Source: JAGOFO01 sp964522105 | Lineage (GTDB): Bacteria > Myxococcota_A > UBA9042 > DTJE01 | Direction: 5' to 3' | Assembly: GCA_964522105.1 (NCBI GenBank) | Contig: CAZFVA010000005.1 | Location: forward strand, 62,001 to 126,000 | Length of the DNA: 64,000 nt | Shown here: positions 44,434 to 52,811 of the stretch, piece by piece | Position numbering within the stretch: position 1 is the first letter of the stretch | Layout: each line of letters opens with the position of its first letter | Program-made: the position numbers and the translations under genes | Notes under the pieces: model-generated | Seen by the model: the letters and a program-made list of their open reading frames with translations, nothing else | What the model was told of the DNA's origin: nothing | Database searches by the model: none

Positions 44434-46050
44434 TCAGGATGGATTAATCATGCCCCGGATGGTTTCGGTCAGTGTCGAATCCGTCAGAAGCTGTCTGGTT
44501 GTGACCGGGCAACGCCACGACCAGTTCAGCGGGCCGACCGTTCCAGGCAGGTTAATCCGATGGTCTGACGGGGGCCCGGGAAGCAGTCCGAACGGGTACA
44601 GAACGTCCTGAATGGCAAGCACCACAAACGATGAGCCATTGTCGCAGAACCATTCAATCAGGCGCATTCCAGCATCGCGATCCATGTATGACGGCGCCGT
44701 GCCGGTACAGCCCATCATCTGCCACAGCTCGGCGCGTTCGGCCTCACCTGCGCCGGCCCACCAGTCGGCAACGATATCGCAGTCATGAGTAGACAAGGTC
44801 GCAACCGATATCGGGTCGTAATCAAGCGGTCGGATAAAGCGGGAATCGGTCTTCCAGTATTTCTCCCACCGCTGAACCTTCAGTCCGCAGATTCCCATGT
44901 CCCGTAACGTCGTTCTGCATATATCCGGAATCGTTCCCAGATCCTCGGCCAGTGGAAGCATGTCTGTGGCGTCCAGCATGACCGACAGGATGGTCCGGCC
45001 GTGTTCACCCCACAAAGATTCGTCCGCCGGGTCAAACCAGCCGTTTCGGCCGTTCCGATCGTTGATGCCTATCGTCCAGATTCTGAAGAAACCTACGACA
45101 TGGTCAATCCTGTAAAGGTCGAAGTATTTTGCAGATATCAGCAACCGACTGCGCCACCAGGAATAGTCATCGTCGCGGATTACGGCCCATCTGTAAGTCG
45201 GAAATCCCCAGTGCTGACCGTCTTCAGAATACATGTCAGGCGGCGCACCGGCGGCAAATTCAAGATGGAACATGTCGGGCCGCGCCCAGACGTCGGCACT
45301 GTCGCGGGCAACCAGAATCGGGATGTCACCTTCAAGTAGAACGCCTTTCTGCCGGGCGTATTCGTGGGCCGCAGAAAACTGCGAATCAAGCAGCCACTGA
45401 CAGAAGACGTGGAACATAAATTCGTCAGTGTTTTCAAGAGATTCAATTATCTCGTGCGGTGGACCGGCGTGGACAGCGCTCCAGTTTTCCCAGCAGCGGA
45501 AATCTTCACGTTCCCGAATAACCTTGAACGCTGCATACGCCCGTACCCACTTGTTACTTTGAATGAATGCCCGGAGTTCCACATGAAGACTGTCGGACCT
45601 GACGCGCACAAATCCGTCCCGCAGCAGTGATTCCCGCGCCCTGCGGACAGCCGGATTATCAATACGCACGGTGTCGAAAGTCCTGGCGACCCGGGCCACC
45701 GATTCAATAAACGCCGCGTCATGTTCAAGGCCCGGAATCCGGTCAAGTGCAGCGTACGCCGGGTCAAGCGCGAAGGCCGACAGAGCAGCGTATGGCACCC
45801 CGTCATAACCTGCATCATTGACCGGAAGCAGTTGAAGCAACCCGGCCCCGATTTCGCTGCAGAAATCTATCATTTCATACAGATCCGCCACGTCGCCCAT
45901 GCCGCAACTTCTGGCTGACCTGATGGATGAAAGCGGAATGCAGATCCCGACGGTTCGAAGTTTGCCGCCTTTGAATCCACGAAAGGCGGCCTTCCAGTGG
46001 CGCGATGCTGCGCACCCGTCAATGAAATCCGGCATCAAGACATCAGACAT
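44434..46050 (-). CDS. malQ: 4-alpha-glucanotransferase (GH77)
   Basis: 538 residues, the length of bacterial amylomaltase. It transfers alpha-1,4-glucan segments between maltodextrins or glycogen in the cytoplasm. Motifs seen: LLPVNDAGYDGVPYAALSAF near the N-terminus, the nucleophile region YRIDHVVGFFRIW, the acid/base region PLAEDLG, and STHDCD with the third carboxylate. It sits 27 bases after the DUF3467 gene in the hslVU transcript. No other glycogen gene is present in the window. Confidence 0.93.
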   Translation of the reverse strand: MSDVLMPDFIDGCAASRHWKAAFRGFKGGKLRTVGICIPLSSIRSARSCGMGDVADLYEMIDFCSEIGAGLLQLLPVNDAGYDGVPYAALSAFALDPAYAALDRIPGLEHDAAFIESVARVARTFDTVRIDNPAVRRARESLLRDGFVRVRSDSLHVELRAFIQSNKWVRAYAAFKVIREREDFRCWENWSAVHAGPPHEIIESLENTDEFMFHVFCQWLLDSQFSAAHEYARQKGVLLEGDIPILVARDSADVWARPDMFHLEFAAGAPPDMYSEDGQHWGFPTYRWAVIRDDDYSWWRSRLLISAKYFDLYRIDHVVGFFRIWTIGINDRNGRNGWFDPADESLWGEHGRTILSVMLDATDMLPLAEDLGTIPDICRTTLRDMGICGLKVQRWEKYWKTDSRFIRPLDYDPISVATLSTHDCDIVADWWAGAGEAERAELWQMMGCTGTAPSYMDRDAGMRLIEWFCDNGSSFVVLAIQDVLYPFGLLPGPPSDHRINLPGTVGPLNWSWRCPVTTRQLLTDSTLTETIRGMINPS

Positions 46051-46077
46051 ATCGGCTGTCCCCGGGTAGTCCCATGA

Positions 46078-46365
46078 TTAGTTCAAGTCAAGGTCAGGCT
46101 GAGGTTCCCCGGCCGCGTGTTCGGCAATCGGGCCGTACTGGTTCTCGTACTTGGCTACGTTGTCCTGCAGCGCTCTGATGATGCGTTTCAGGTGCCCGGG
46201 GCTTGTGATAACCCTGGCGTTCACGACGCCCTGCTGCGGAAAAATGTAGATGAAGTCCATCACGAACTCTTCACGGGTGTGACTGACCATCATGTTATTG
46301 GCGTAGGCGCCCCCGGCCACGTCATCCTTGATCTTGATCGGGACTGATTTCTTTGGCGCAGGCAT
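46078..46365 (-). CDS. DUF3467 protein
   Basis: 95 residues from the ATG preceded by AGGGGGAACC. The core AYANNMMVSHTREEFVMDFI and the PGHLKRIIRALQDNVAKYE helix identify DUF3467, a small family in which function is not established. No signal or membrane segment; cytoplasmic. It lies 17 bases after hslU and 27 bases before malQ in the same run. Members are usually free-standing like this one. Confidence 0.85.
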   Translation of the reverse strand: MPAPKKSVPIKIKDDVAGGAYANNMMVSHTREEFVMDFIYIFPQQGVVNARVITSPGHLKRIIRALQDNVAKYENQYGPIAEHAAGEPQPDLDLN

Positions 46366-46382
46366 CGGTTCCCCCTGGTTGT

Positions 46383-47726
46383 TTATAAAATGTATCTGGC
46401 AAGATCGTCTGATTCGCAAATCTTGTCCAGCCTTTGACTGACGTATTCGGCTGTGATCGGGATGTTGGCGCCCGAAATATCGGGGGCATGGAATGACACT
46501 TCTTCCAGTACCTTTTCCAGAACGGTGTGCAGCCTTCTGGCGCCGATGTTTTCAAGCCTTTCGTTCAGGTCGGCGGCTATCGCTGCAATTTTTTCAATCC
46601 CGTCGTCATGGAACACAAGATCCACGCCTTCGGCCTGAAGCAACGCGATGTACTGCTTGACCAGCGAATTGTCCGGCTCGGACAGTATCCTGCGGAAGTC
46701 GTCACGGGTCAGCGAGTCAAGCTCCACGCGAATCGGGAAGCGACCCTGAAGTTCGGGAATCAAATCGGACACTTTCGAGACGTGAAAAGCACCTGCCGCA
46801 ATGAAAAGAATGTGGTCTGTCCTGACAAGTCCGTACTTGGTCGAAACCTGTGTCCCTTCCACGATCGGAAGAATATCCCGTTGAACACCTTCCCGTGAGA
46901 TGTCTGGGCCGTTGCCGCCGTTCCTGCCGGCAATCTTGTCCATCTCGTCAATGAAGATGATCCCCGAGTGTTCGGCCAGTTCGACTGCGTTTTCCTTGAT
47001 TTTGTCCGGGTCCAGGAGCCCTTCCCGCTCAATATCGTCAAATATTCGCAGCGCCTCGGATACCGTAACGGTCCGTTCTTTTGTCCGCTTCGGCAGCATG
47101 CCGCCAAGCATTTCCTGTACCTGAGAACCTATGTCATCCATACCGGCACCCGAAAATATTGAAATTCCGGGGACGTCCGTCTTTGGCACGTCGATGCGGA
47201 CGGTCATCTTCAAAATTTCGGGCTTTTTGTCGCGAATCCAGGAAACGACGGTCGCGCGGTCCTGCGGTTCGTTGATCGGGGCCTGTCTGACCAGCAGTTC
47301 GGCCACGCGCTCTTCGGCCCTTTCCATTGACTTTCTGGCGACTTTGCGGCTTTCTTCGTCACGCACAATATTAGCGGCTACTTCGACCAGGTCGCGAACC
47401 ATACTTTCGACATCGCGGCCGACGTACCCTACTTCTGTGTACTTGGACGCTTCCACCTTAATGAAAGGCGCACCGGAAAGCTTTGCCAGACGGCGGGCGA
47501 TTTCTGTTTTTCCGACGCCTGTCGGGCCGATCATCAAGATATTCTTGGGGGTTATGTCATCTTTCAGCGGCTGTGGCACCTGCATGCGCCGCCACCGGTT
47601 GCGCAACGCTATCGCGACCATCTTTTTTGCATCAGCCTGCCCGATTATGTAGCGGTCAAGCTCTGCGACCACTTCGCGGGGTGTCATTTCCGACTTTCCC
47701 TTCGGCGCCAGTTCGTTACTGCTCAA
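46383..47726 (-). CDS. hslU: ATP-dependent protease ATPase subunit HslU
   Basis: 447 residues, the normal length. AAA+ unfoldase that feeds protein to the HslV chamber. It has Walker A GPTGVGKT (67-74), the family block SKYTEVGYVGRDVESMVRDL, Walker B IIFIDEMDKI and the C-terminal tail ending RYIL that docks into HslV. The start is a TTG (47726) that overlaps the hslV stop (TTGA) with GGAGG 7 bases upstream, so translation is coupled to hslV. Confidence 0.96.
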   Translation of the reverse strand: MSSNELAPKGKSEMTPREVVAELDRYIIGQADAKKMVAIALRNRWRRMQVPQPLKDDITPKNILMIGPTGVGKTEIARRLAKLSGAPFIKVEASKYTEVGYVGRDVESMVRDLVEVAANIVRDEESRKVARKSMERAEERVAELLVRQAPINEPQDRATVVSWIRDKKPEILKMTVRIDVPKTDVPGISIFSGAGMDDIGSQVQEMLGGMLPKRTKERTVTVSEALRIFDDIEREGLLDPDKIKENAVELAEHSGIIFIDEMDKIAGRNGGNGPDISREGVQRDILPIVEGTQVSTKYGLVRTDHILFIAAGAFHVSKVSDLIPELQGRFPIRVELDSLTRDDFRRILSEPDNSLVKQYIALLQAEGVDLVFHDDGIEKIAAIAADLNERLENIGARRLHTVLEKVLEEVSFHAPDISGANIPITAEYVSQRLDKICESDDLARYIL

Positions 47727-48274
47727 GGAAGCACCTCCATCGAAATCGCGTCGTTTGTATAGATGCAGATCCCCGCAGCGACTTCCATGGCAACCTTCGC
47801 AATCTCGACCGGTGACAGGTCGGTCCGTTTCATCAGTGCCCTGGCCGCCGCAAGCGCGTAGGGGCCGCCGGAACCGATGGCCACAACGCCGTCTTCAGGC
47901 TCAATTACGTCGCCATTGCCGGTCAGAAGGAATGTTCTGTCACGATCTGCGACGATCAACAGCGCATCCAGGTGCCGCAGCGCCCGATCCATCCGCCAGT
48001 CTTTGGCCAGCTCGAGTGATGCCCGGGCCAGATTGTTGTTGTAGTCCTTCAGCTTGATTTCAAATTTTTCAAAAAGTGTGAACGCGTCCGCCGTTGAACC
48101 TGCAAATCCGACAAGTACGCGCCCGTCGGCCGCCCGCCTGACTTTTACGGCAGAACCTTTCAGGACTGTATTCCCGAAAGTGACCTGTCCGTCACCGGCT
48201 ATCACGACCTGATCCTTGTTCCTGACGCTGATTACCGTCGTTCCCCGTATCCCGCTGTGTGATTGTTCCTGCAT
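47723..48274 (-). CDS. hslV: ATP-dependent protease peptidase subunit HslV
   Basis: 183 residues. Threonine peptidase of the proteasome fold. The mature N-terminal Thr follows GIRG (Thr12), so an 11-residue propeptide is removed. The block VVIAGDGQVTFGNTVLKG is typical, as are GFAGSTADAF and the C-terminal GICIYTNDAISMEVL. With HslU it degrades misfolded and regulatory proteins in the cytoplasm. GGAGG lies 5 bases before the ATG, and the gene follows xerC by 21 bases. Confidence 0.97.
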   Translation of the reverse strand: MQEQSHSGIRGTTVISVRNKDQVVIAGDGQVTFGNTVLKGSAVKVRRAADGRVLVGFAGSTADAFTLFEKFEIKLKDYNNNLARASLELAKDWRMDRALRHLDALLIVADRDRTFLLTGNGDVIEPEDGVVAIGSGGPYALAAARALMKRTDLSPVEIAKVAMEVAAGICIYTNDAISMEVLP

Positions 48275-48295
48275 TTAAACCTCCGCCATTGCCGG

Positions 48296-49255
48296 CTAGT
48301 CGTCAGTCGTTTCAAGGGCCGCCCTCGGGTGGCTGCGGTCATAGACTTCCTGAAGCCTGGCAAGCGTTACGTGCGTATATCTCTGGGTCGTCGAAAGCCG
48401 CGAATGTCCAAGCAATTCCTGAATATCCCGCAGATCAGCCCCGCCTTCCAGCAGATGAGTCGCAAACGAATGCCGCAGCGTGTGCGGATGAACGTTTCTG
48501 GTCAGGGCCAGCCTGTCTACAGCTTTATCAATGACCCGCGCAATGCCTCTGACAGTTAATCTTGTGCCGAACCGGTTGATAAACAAGGCCCCCGCGTCAA
48601 TAATTCCTTCAGTGCCGCTGTCGGAAGCCCTGCGACCGTTAATTACCTTCAGTCGTACAGCCAGATACAATGAAATTGCCTCAAGCGCCTTCGACCCCAG
48701 CGGAACCACCCTTTCCTTGCGACCTTTGCCGGTGACCCTGGCTTCAGCGGCCCGCATATCGACGTCGGTGATGTCCAGGCCTGAAAGCTCGGATACGCGA
48801 AGACCGCCTCCGTAAAGTGTTTCCAGTATGGCCCGGTCGCGGCGGTCGGCAGGTTTGTCGCCGGCGATTCCTTCAATCAAGCTGAACGTTTCATCGACAG
48901 GCAGGAAATCGGGCAGGCGCTGCGGCAGCTTCGGCCCGCGAACCCCGGAAAATGGATTCGCCGTCACCCATTCACGCAGTTTCCAGTATTTATACATGCC
49001 CCTGACGGCAGCAAGTTTCCTGACAATAGATGCCGGAGCGTGCCGACCATGGATGATTCGAAACCACGCAAGGACAAGGTCACGGCCCGATGTGAAAGGG
49101 TCAAGGCCTGCATCCCGGGTGATGGCGAAATACTCGTTTATGTCAGTTTCATAAGCCTTGGTCGTGTTGACTGATGCCGAACGGGCTATGCTGATGTGGG
49201 CCAGAAACTCGCCCGCCGCGTTTTCAGGGCTTAATTCTGTATTGCTTCTGTCCAC
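48296..49255 (-). CDS. xerC: Tyrosine recombinase XerC
   Basis: 319 residues. SAM-like N-terminal core-binding domain (about 10-110) and catalytic domain with the full tyrosine recombinase set: Arg in GGGLRVSEL, Lys in GKGRKERVVPLG, HTLR in HPHTLRHSFATHLL, His in LGHSRLSTTQ and the nucleophile Tyr in QRYTHV. It resolves chromosome dimers at dif with a partner recombinase. The order xerC-hslV-hslU is the one known from many bacteria, including Bacillus (codV-clpQ-clpY). A weak ribosome site precedes the GTG. An accessory recombinase of a mobile element is unlikely because the neighbours are housekeeping genes. Confidence 0.93.
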   Translation of the reverse strand: MDRSNTELSPENAAGEFLAHISIARSASVNTTKAYETDINEYFAITRDAGLDPFTSGRDLVLAWFRIIHGRHAPASIVRKLAAVRGMYKYWKLREWVTANPFSGVRGPKLPQRLPDFLPVDETFSLIEGIAGDKPADRRDRAILETLYGGGLRVSELSGLDITDVDMRAAEARVTGKGRKERVVPLGSKALEAISLYLAVRLKVINGRRASDSGTEGIIDAGALFINRFGTRLTVRGIARVIDKAVDRLALTRNVHPHTLRHSFATHLLEGGADLRDIQELLGHSRLSTTQRYTHVTLARLQEVYDRSHPRAALETTDD

Positions 49256-49323
49256 TTAACACCGGCGCATTGATGATTGATTATTAACACGACCGCGCGT
49301 TCACGGCTAATGAAAGACCGGCT

Positions 49324-50280
49324 TTACACGCCGTTTACTGAATGGGAATCTGTGCGGACAGTAACCCGGCCGACAAGCACCTTGACGTTGCCTTTCGTGT
49401 CCATATCCTGAACAACGCCAATCCTGCCGGCAAAAATTCCGCCGGTAAGCTTGACCTTCGAGCCTTTTGAAAAGTCCACGACCGATCCGTCATCAATAAC
49501 GGCCACATTCTTCATGGAAGCTGTCGGCGTCTGTGAAACAAGATAGTTGGACGTCGGCTTCCAGGCCGAGAATTTCCAAACGTCTATCAGGCCGGCCAGC
49601 AACCCTGCGGCAGTTTCGGCGAAGGCTGCAGATTGCACAGCCTTGTCTGCCGGGTCAAACGAATAGCCGACAAAGAAGGTAAAACTTTCGTTAAGAACAG
49701 CTTCTTCGATTGAATGAATCATAGACGCGTCGAATGAACCGCATTTGACTTCGCGCCCCGGGGCAACGCGAACTATGGCGCCGGGCTTCAAAAGATGCAG
49801 CAACCGGACGAATCTGGCGGCTTCTTCTTCCTTTTCCTTGCAGCGATTAAGCAGGTTCATTACGTCAAGCCAGGCGCGCGAATGGATCATAACGCCGACT
49901 TCGATGCGGTCTTTTTTGATCAGGACGCCCAGAAATCCGTGTCTGTGATGTTCCCCGCCGTCTGAAATCTGGTCAGGCAGCGCAAGCTTTCTGTCCAGAA
50001 CCGGGGCGATGGCCCTTTTCTGTTCGTCGGTCCGCGAAAAGTACAGCGCCATTTCAGACACTTTCTTTCCATTAAAAACTGAAGGATTATGTGGCGTTAT
50101 AGCCCTGGCAAAGACGACGTCGCTGTCTTTCAGTGCTTTTTCTGCTACGTCGCCTATCAGGCGGAGCTGTTCGCTCACCCTCATGCGTTCCATGTTAAAG
50201 ACGTTGGACGACCACTTCTTCTCGTCAAAAGCCAGAAAAGCCGCATCATCAAAACCGTTGAAGTTGTCGACAGAAAACAC
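49324..50280 (-). CDS. Protein with C-terminal KOW domain, family unrecognised
   Basis: 318 residues from a GTG preceded by GGAGGG. The last 60 residues form a KOW motif (GSKVKLTGGIFAGRIGVVQD), the RNA- or ribosome-binding loop of NusG, L24 and L26 proteins. The first 250 residues are alpha/beta with no signal peptide or membrane segment and do not look like the NusG NGN domain. I see only the phrase FTFFVGYSFDPADKAVQSA as a possible landmark. It is probably cytoplasmic and could act in transcription or translation. It precedes xerC by 68 bases and follows hutH by 156 bases, both on the same strand. Confidence 0.62.
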   Translation of the reverse strand: MFSVDNFNGFDDAAFLAFDEKKWSSNVFNMERMRVSEQLRLIGDVAEKALKDSDVVFARAITPHNPSVFNGKKVSEMALYFSRTDEQKRAIAPVLDRKLALPDQISDGGEHHRHGFLGVLIKKDRIEVGVMIHSRAWLDVMNLLNRCKEKEEEAARFVRLLHLLKPGAIVRVAPGREVKCGSFDASMIHSIEEAVLNESFTFFVGYSFDPADKAVQSAAFAETAAGLLAGLIDVWKFSAWKPTSNYLVSQTPTASMKNVAVIDDGSVVDFSKGSKVKLTGGIFAGRIGVVQDMDTKGNVKVLVGRVTVRTDSHSVNGV

Positions 50281-50436
50281 CCTGTACCCTCCGAAAAGAC
50301 GGTTGCCACAGCCACCCGGCCATCAGCACCGTAAGCACCAGCCCAAGTTGAAACCACGGGCCGCAAGGCGACGAGTTTAATCGAACACGATGCACTTGTG
50401 AAGATGGCGCGCGAACTGTGCAGACAGGAATTACGC

Positions 50437-51966
50437 TTACAGGCCGGCCATGGCCCAGACTTCTTCGACAAGTTCGCCACCGGGCATGATAAGTCTTTCC
50501 ACGGCCACAATATCCGGGGCCGGGCTGCGGTCGTCAGCCAGGGGTGGAACGTGCCTGCGAACCTTGGCAAGTGCTGCGGCAACTGCCTTCGATGGCTGTC
50601 CGCGTTCTGTACGAAGGTCCAGCGCGGCCGCTGCTGCCAGAATCTCGATGGCAATAACTGTGCAGGTGTTGGAAACGACAGACGCACCCTTCAACGCAGA
50701 CGTCATTCCCATGCTGACGTGGTCTTCACGATTGGCAGATGTCGGGATTGAATCGACCGACGCCGGGTGTGACAGAACCTTGTTTTCCGAAATCAGCGAT
50801 GCGGCAGCGACCTGGGCAATCATCAGGCCTGAACAAAGCCCGGAATCAGGGGCAAGGAATGCCGGCAGCCCGAACGACAGCTTGGAATTCAGCAGGTGCT
50901 CGACGCGCCTGTCCGAGATGGACCCAAGTTCCGTGACAGCGATGGCAAGCAGGTCCAGCGCGAAGGCGACCGGTTCGCCATGGAAGTTGCCGCCCGAAAT
51001 GATGTCGCCGTTTTCAAAAACAAGCGGATTGTCCGTTGCGCTGTTGATTTCAATCTCGATTACGCGCCGGATATGGGCAAGCGAGTCGCGAACGGCCCCG
51101 TGGACCTGCGGCATGCAGCGGTAGGAATACGGGTCCTGAACCCGGCCGCAGTTGACGTGCGTCAGTCGAATCTCGCTGTCTTCAAGCAGGGCGCGCAGGA
51201 TTCTGCCCGACTCAATCTGACCGGGGTGAGGCCTGGCTGCAAGTACTCTGGCGTCAAAGGCGTCCGGGCAACCCATCAGCGCTTCCAGCGACATGGCACC
51301 GGCCAGCTCAGCGGCGTTCGTCAGGTGAATCGCGTCATACAGCGCCAGCAGGCCTACAGCGGTCAGAACCTGCGTTCCGTTGACCAGGGCAAGTCCTTCC
51401 TTGGCCTGAAGCACGACAGGTACAAGACCGGCCTGCGCAAGCGCATCCGCCGAAGGGATCACTGTGCCGTTATATTCAGCCAGACCTTCGCCAATCATTG
51501 TTAAAGCAATGTGCGCAAGCGGCGCCAGGTCGCCCGATGCGCCGACCGAACCGCGTGACGGCACAACCGGGTGCACGCCACGGTTAAGCATTTCAGCAAG
51601 CAAAATGGCAGGCTCGGGGCGAAGGCCGGCGTTACCAGTACACAGCACGGCGCACCTCAGACACATGGCCGCCCGGACCGCTTCGCGCGGGAGCGGTTGA
51701 CCAACCCCGCTTGAATGCGACCGAATCAGGTTTAACTGCAGTTTCGCAAGGTCCGCAGATGAAATCGAAATTTCAGCAAGAGCGCCGAAGCCTGTGTTGA
51801 TACCGTAATGCGCCAGGCCGTCAGCCAGATGCGCCTCGACGACTGCCCTGCCACGACTGATTCGACCAATTGCGCTGTCAGAAAGCCTGACATGTGCGCC
51901 CGACCTGGCCACGACGACGACGTCTTCAATCGTCAGCGGAAGATCGCCAATCACAACGGACTTCAT
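50437..51966 (-). CDS. hutH: Histidine ammonia-lyase
   Basis: 509 residues, the usual HutH length. It eliminates ammonia from L-histidine to give urocanate, using the MIO cofactor formed from Ala-Ser-Gly (143-145, in SVGASGDLAPL). Other signatures: HYGINTGFG near residue 53, SATDNPLVF, GNFHGEPVAF and REDHVSMG. The ATG lies 7 bases after AGGTG. No hutU, hutI or hutG gene is adjacent, so the rest of the Hut path must be elsewhere or absent. Tyrosine ammonia-lyase relatives share the fold, but the HutH-type motifs make histidine the better call. Confidence 0.9.
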   Translation of the reverse strand: MKSVVIGDLPLTIEDVVVVARSGAHVRLSDSAIGRISRGRAVVEAHLADGLAHYGINTGFGALAEISISSADLAKLQLNLIRSHSSGVGQPLPREAVRAAMCLRCAVLCTGNAGLRPEPAILLAEMLNRGVHPVVPSRGSVGASGDLAPLAHIALTMIGEGLAEYNGTVIPSADALAQAGLVPVVLQAKEGLALVNGTQVLTAVGLLALYDAIHLTNAAELAGAMSLEALMGCPDAFDARVLAARPHPGQIESGRILRALLEDSEIRLTHVNCGRVQDPYSYRCMPQVHGAVRDSLAHIRRVIEIEINSATDNPLVFENGDIISGGNFHGEPVAFALDLLAIAVTELGSISDRRVEHLLNSKLSFGLPAFLAPDSGLCSGLMIAQVAAASLISENKVLSHPASVDSIPTSANREDHVSMGMTSALKGASVVSNTCTVIAIEILAAAAALDLRTERGQPSKAVAAALAKVRRHVPPLADDRSPAPDIVAVERLIMPGGELVEEVWAMAGL

Positions 51967-52149
51967 AAATGCACCTGACAAACAAATCTGCCTGATTCTA
52001 TTCCAATTGCGAATCTCTCCAACCCCGATTCTGAAAAACTGCAAATATGAAGTGAACTGCTAAATCGTTATGAACTGTTACGCACGGTTCTGTTGACAAG
52101 AGCCGGCCAAAATAAGATTCTCGCACCGTAAATTTTTTGGAGACTTCAA

Positions 52150-52428
52150 ATGTCCGAAGAAAACAAGGTCACCCAGGAACAAATGCTCAATAACGAAGAA
52201 CACCGTATCGAGATCGACAAAGTTGTCAACGCCATCAGGCCTGCCCTTCAGCGTGACGGCGGGGATTGTGAAGTTGTTGATGTGTCGCCGGACGGAAAGA
52301 TTGTCTATATGAGGCTCAAGGGCGCCTGTGCCCATTGCCCCTCGGCTGTCTATACACTGAAATTTGGCATCGAGCAGACGCTTGTCGAGCTGGTTCCCGG
52401 TGTTGAAACGGTTGAACAGGTCGTTTAA
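52150..52428 (+). CDS. NifU C-terminal-domain (Nfu-type) Fe-S scaffold
   Basis: 92 residues. One NifU C-terminal domain with the two cysteines in GACAHCPSA that bind a bridging 4Fe-4S cluster and the phrase RPALQRDGGDCEVV, diagnostic of Nfu proteins. It carries or delivers clusters to apoproteins in the cytoplasm; LipA is one likely client in general, though they are far apart here. GGAG lies 7 bases before the ATG. A perfect TTGACA at 52093-52098 suggests its promoter, but the -10 is unclear (TAAGAT or GATTCT). Confidence 0.93.
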   Translation: MSEENKVTQEQMLNNEEHRIEIDKVVNAIRPALQRDGGDCEVVDVSPDGKIVYMRLKGACAHCPSAVYTLKFGIEQTLVELVPGVETVEQVV

Positions 52429-52494
52429 CGGTCGGCGCAACTGCTGATAATCTGCAGCGTTATGTTTTCGGTGACGGTTTGCAGCAAATAGTTG

Positions 52495-52523
52495 TTGACA
52501 GGAAGCGCTTCTGCCCTTAAATT
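52495..52523 (+). promoter_or_regulatory. tRNA operon promoter
   Basis: TTGACA (52495-52500), exactly 17 bases, TAAATT (52518-52523), 19 bases before tRNA-Val. Spacing and -35 are ideal for a housekeeping sigma promoter. Confidence 0.75.
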
Positions 52524-52542
52524 CTTTCTCGCTTTTGTCCGC

Positions 52543-52615
52543 GGGCGAATAGCTCAGTTGGGAGAGCATCGGCTTTACACGCCGAGGGTCACAGGTTCAA
52601 ACCCTGTTTCGCCTA
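52543..52615 (+). tRNA. tRNA-Val (anticodon UAC)
   Basis: Folds as a cloverleaf: acceptor stem GGGCGAA with TTCGCCT and an A discriminator, D arm, anticodon loop TTTACAC giving UAC, T loop TTCAAAC in ACAGG/CCTGT. The 3' CCA is not encoded. Confidence 0.95.
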
Positions 52616-52643
52616 CTGGTCCTCGGTGCTGCATTGAAAATCT

Positions 52644-52720
52644 GGGGTGGTAGTTAAGTTGGTTATAACGCAGGCCTGTCAAGCCTGAGGCCGCGGGTTC
52701 AAGTCCCGTCCACCCCGCCA
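52644..52720 (+). tRNA. tRNA-Asp (anticodon GUC)
   Basis: Acceptor stem GGGGTGG with CCACCCC, G discriminator and encoded CCA. The anticodon loop CTGTCAA gives GUC. It lies 28 bases after tRNA-Val and shares its promoter and terminator. Confidence 0.96.
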
Positions 52721-52724
52721 TAAA

Positions 52725-52753
52725 AGGCCCCGCTTCGGCGGGGCTTTTTTTTT
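52725..52753 (+). terminator. Rho-independent terminator of the tRNA pair
   Basis: Stem GCCCCGC/GCGGGGC closed by a TTCG tetraloop and followed by nine T. It ends the tRNA transcript and lies about 60 bases before the NamZ-like gene. Confidence 0.93.
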
Positions 52754-52811
52754 GTCCAACGTCTTCCAAACTGAAGTAATCTTTCCCTGACACTTTTTGC
52801 TGGCAAATAAC

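Noticed and set aside
48296..49255. Integrase of a mobile element
   Set aside because: The tyrosine recombinase sits in the conserved xerC-hslV-hslU order with housekeeping genes, and no att repeats or phage genes are present.
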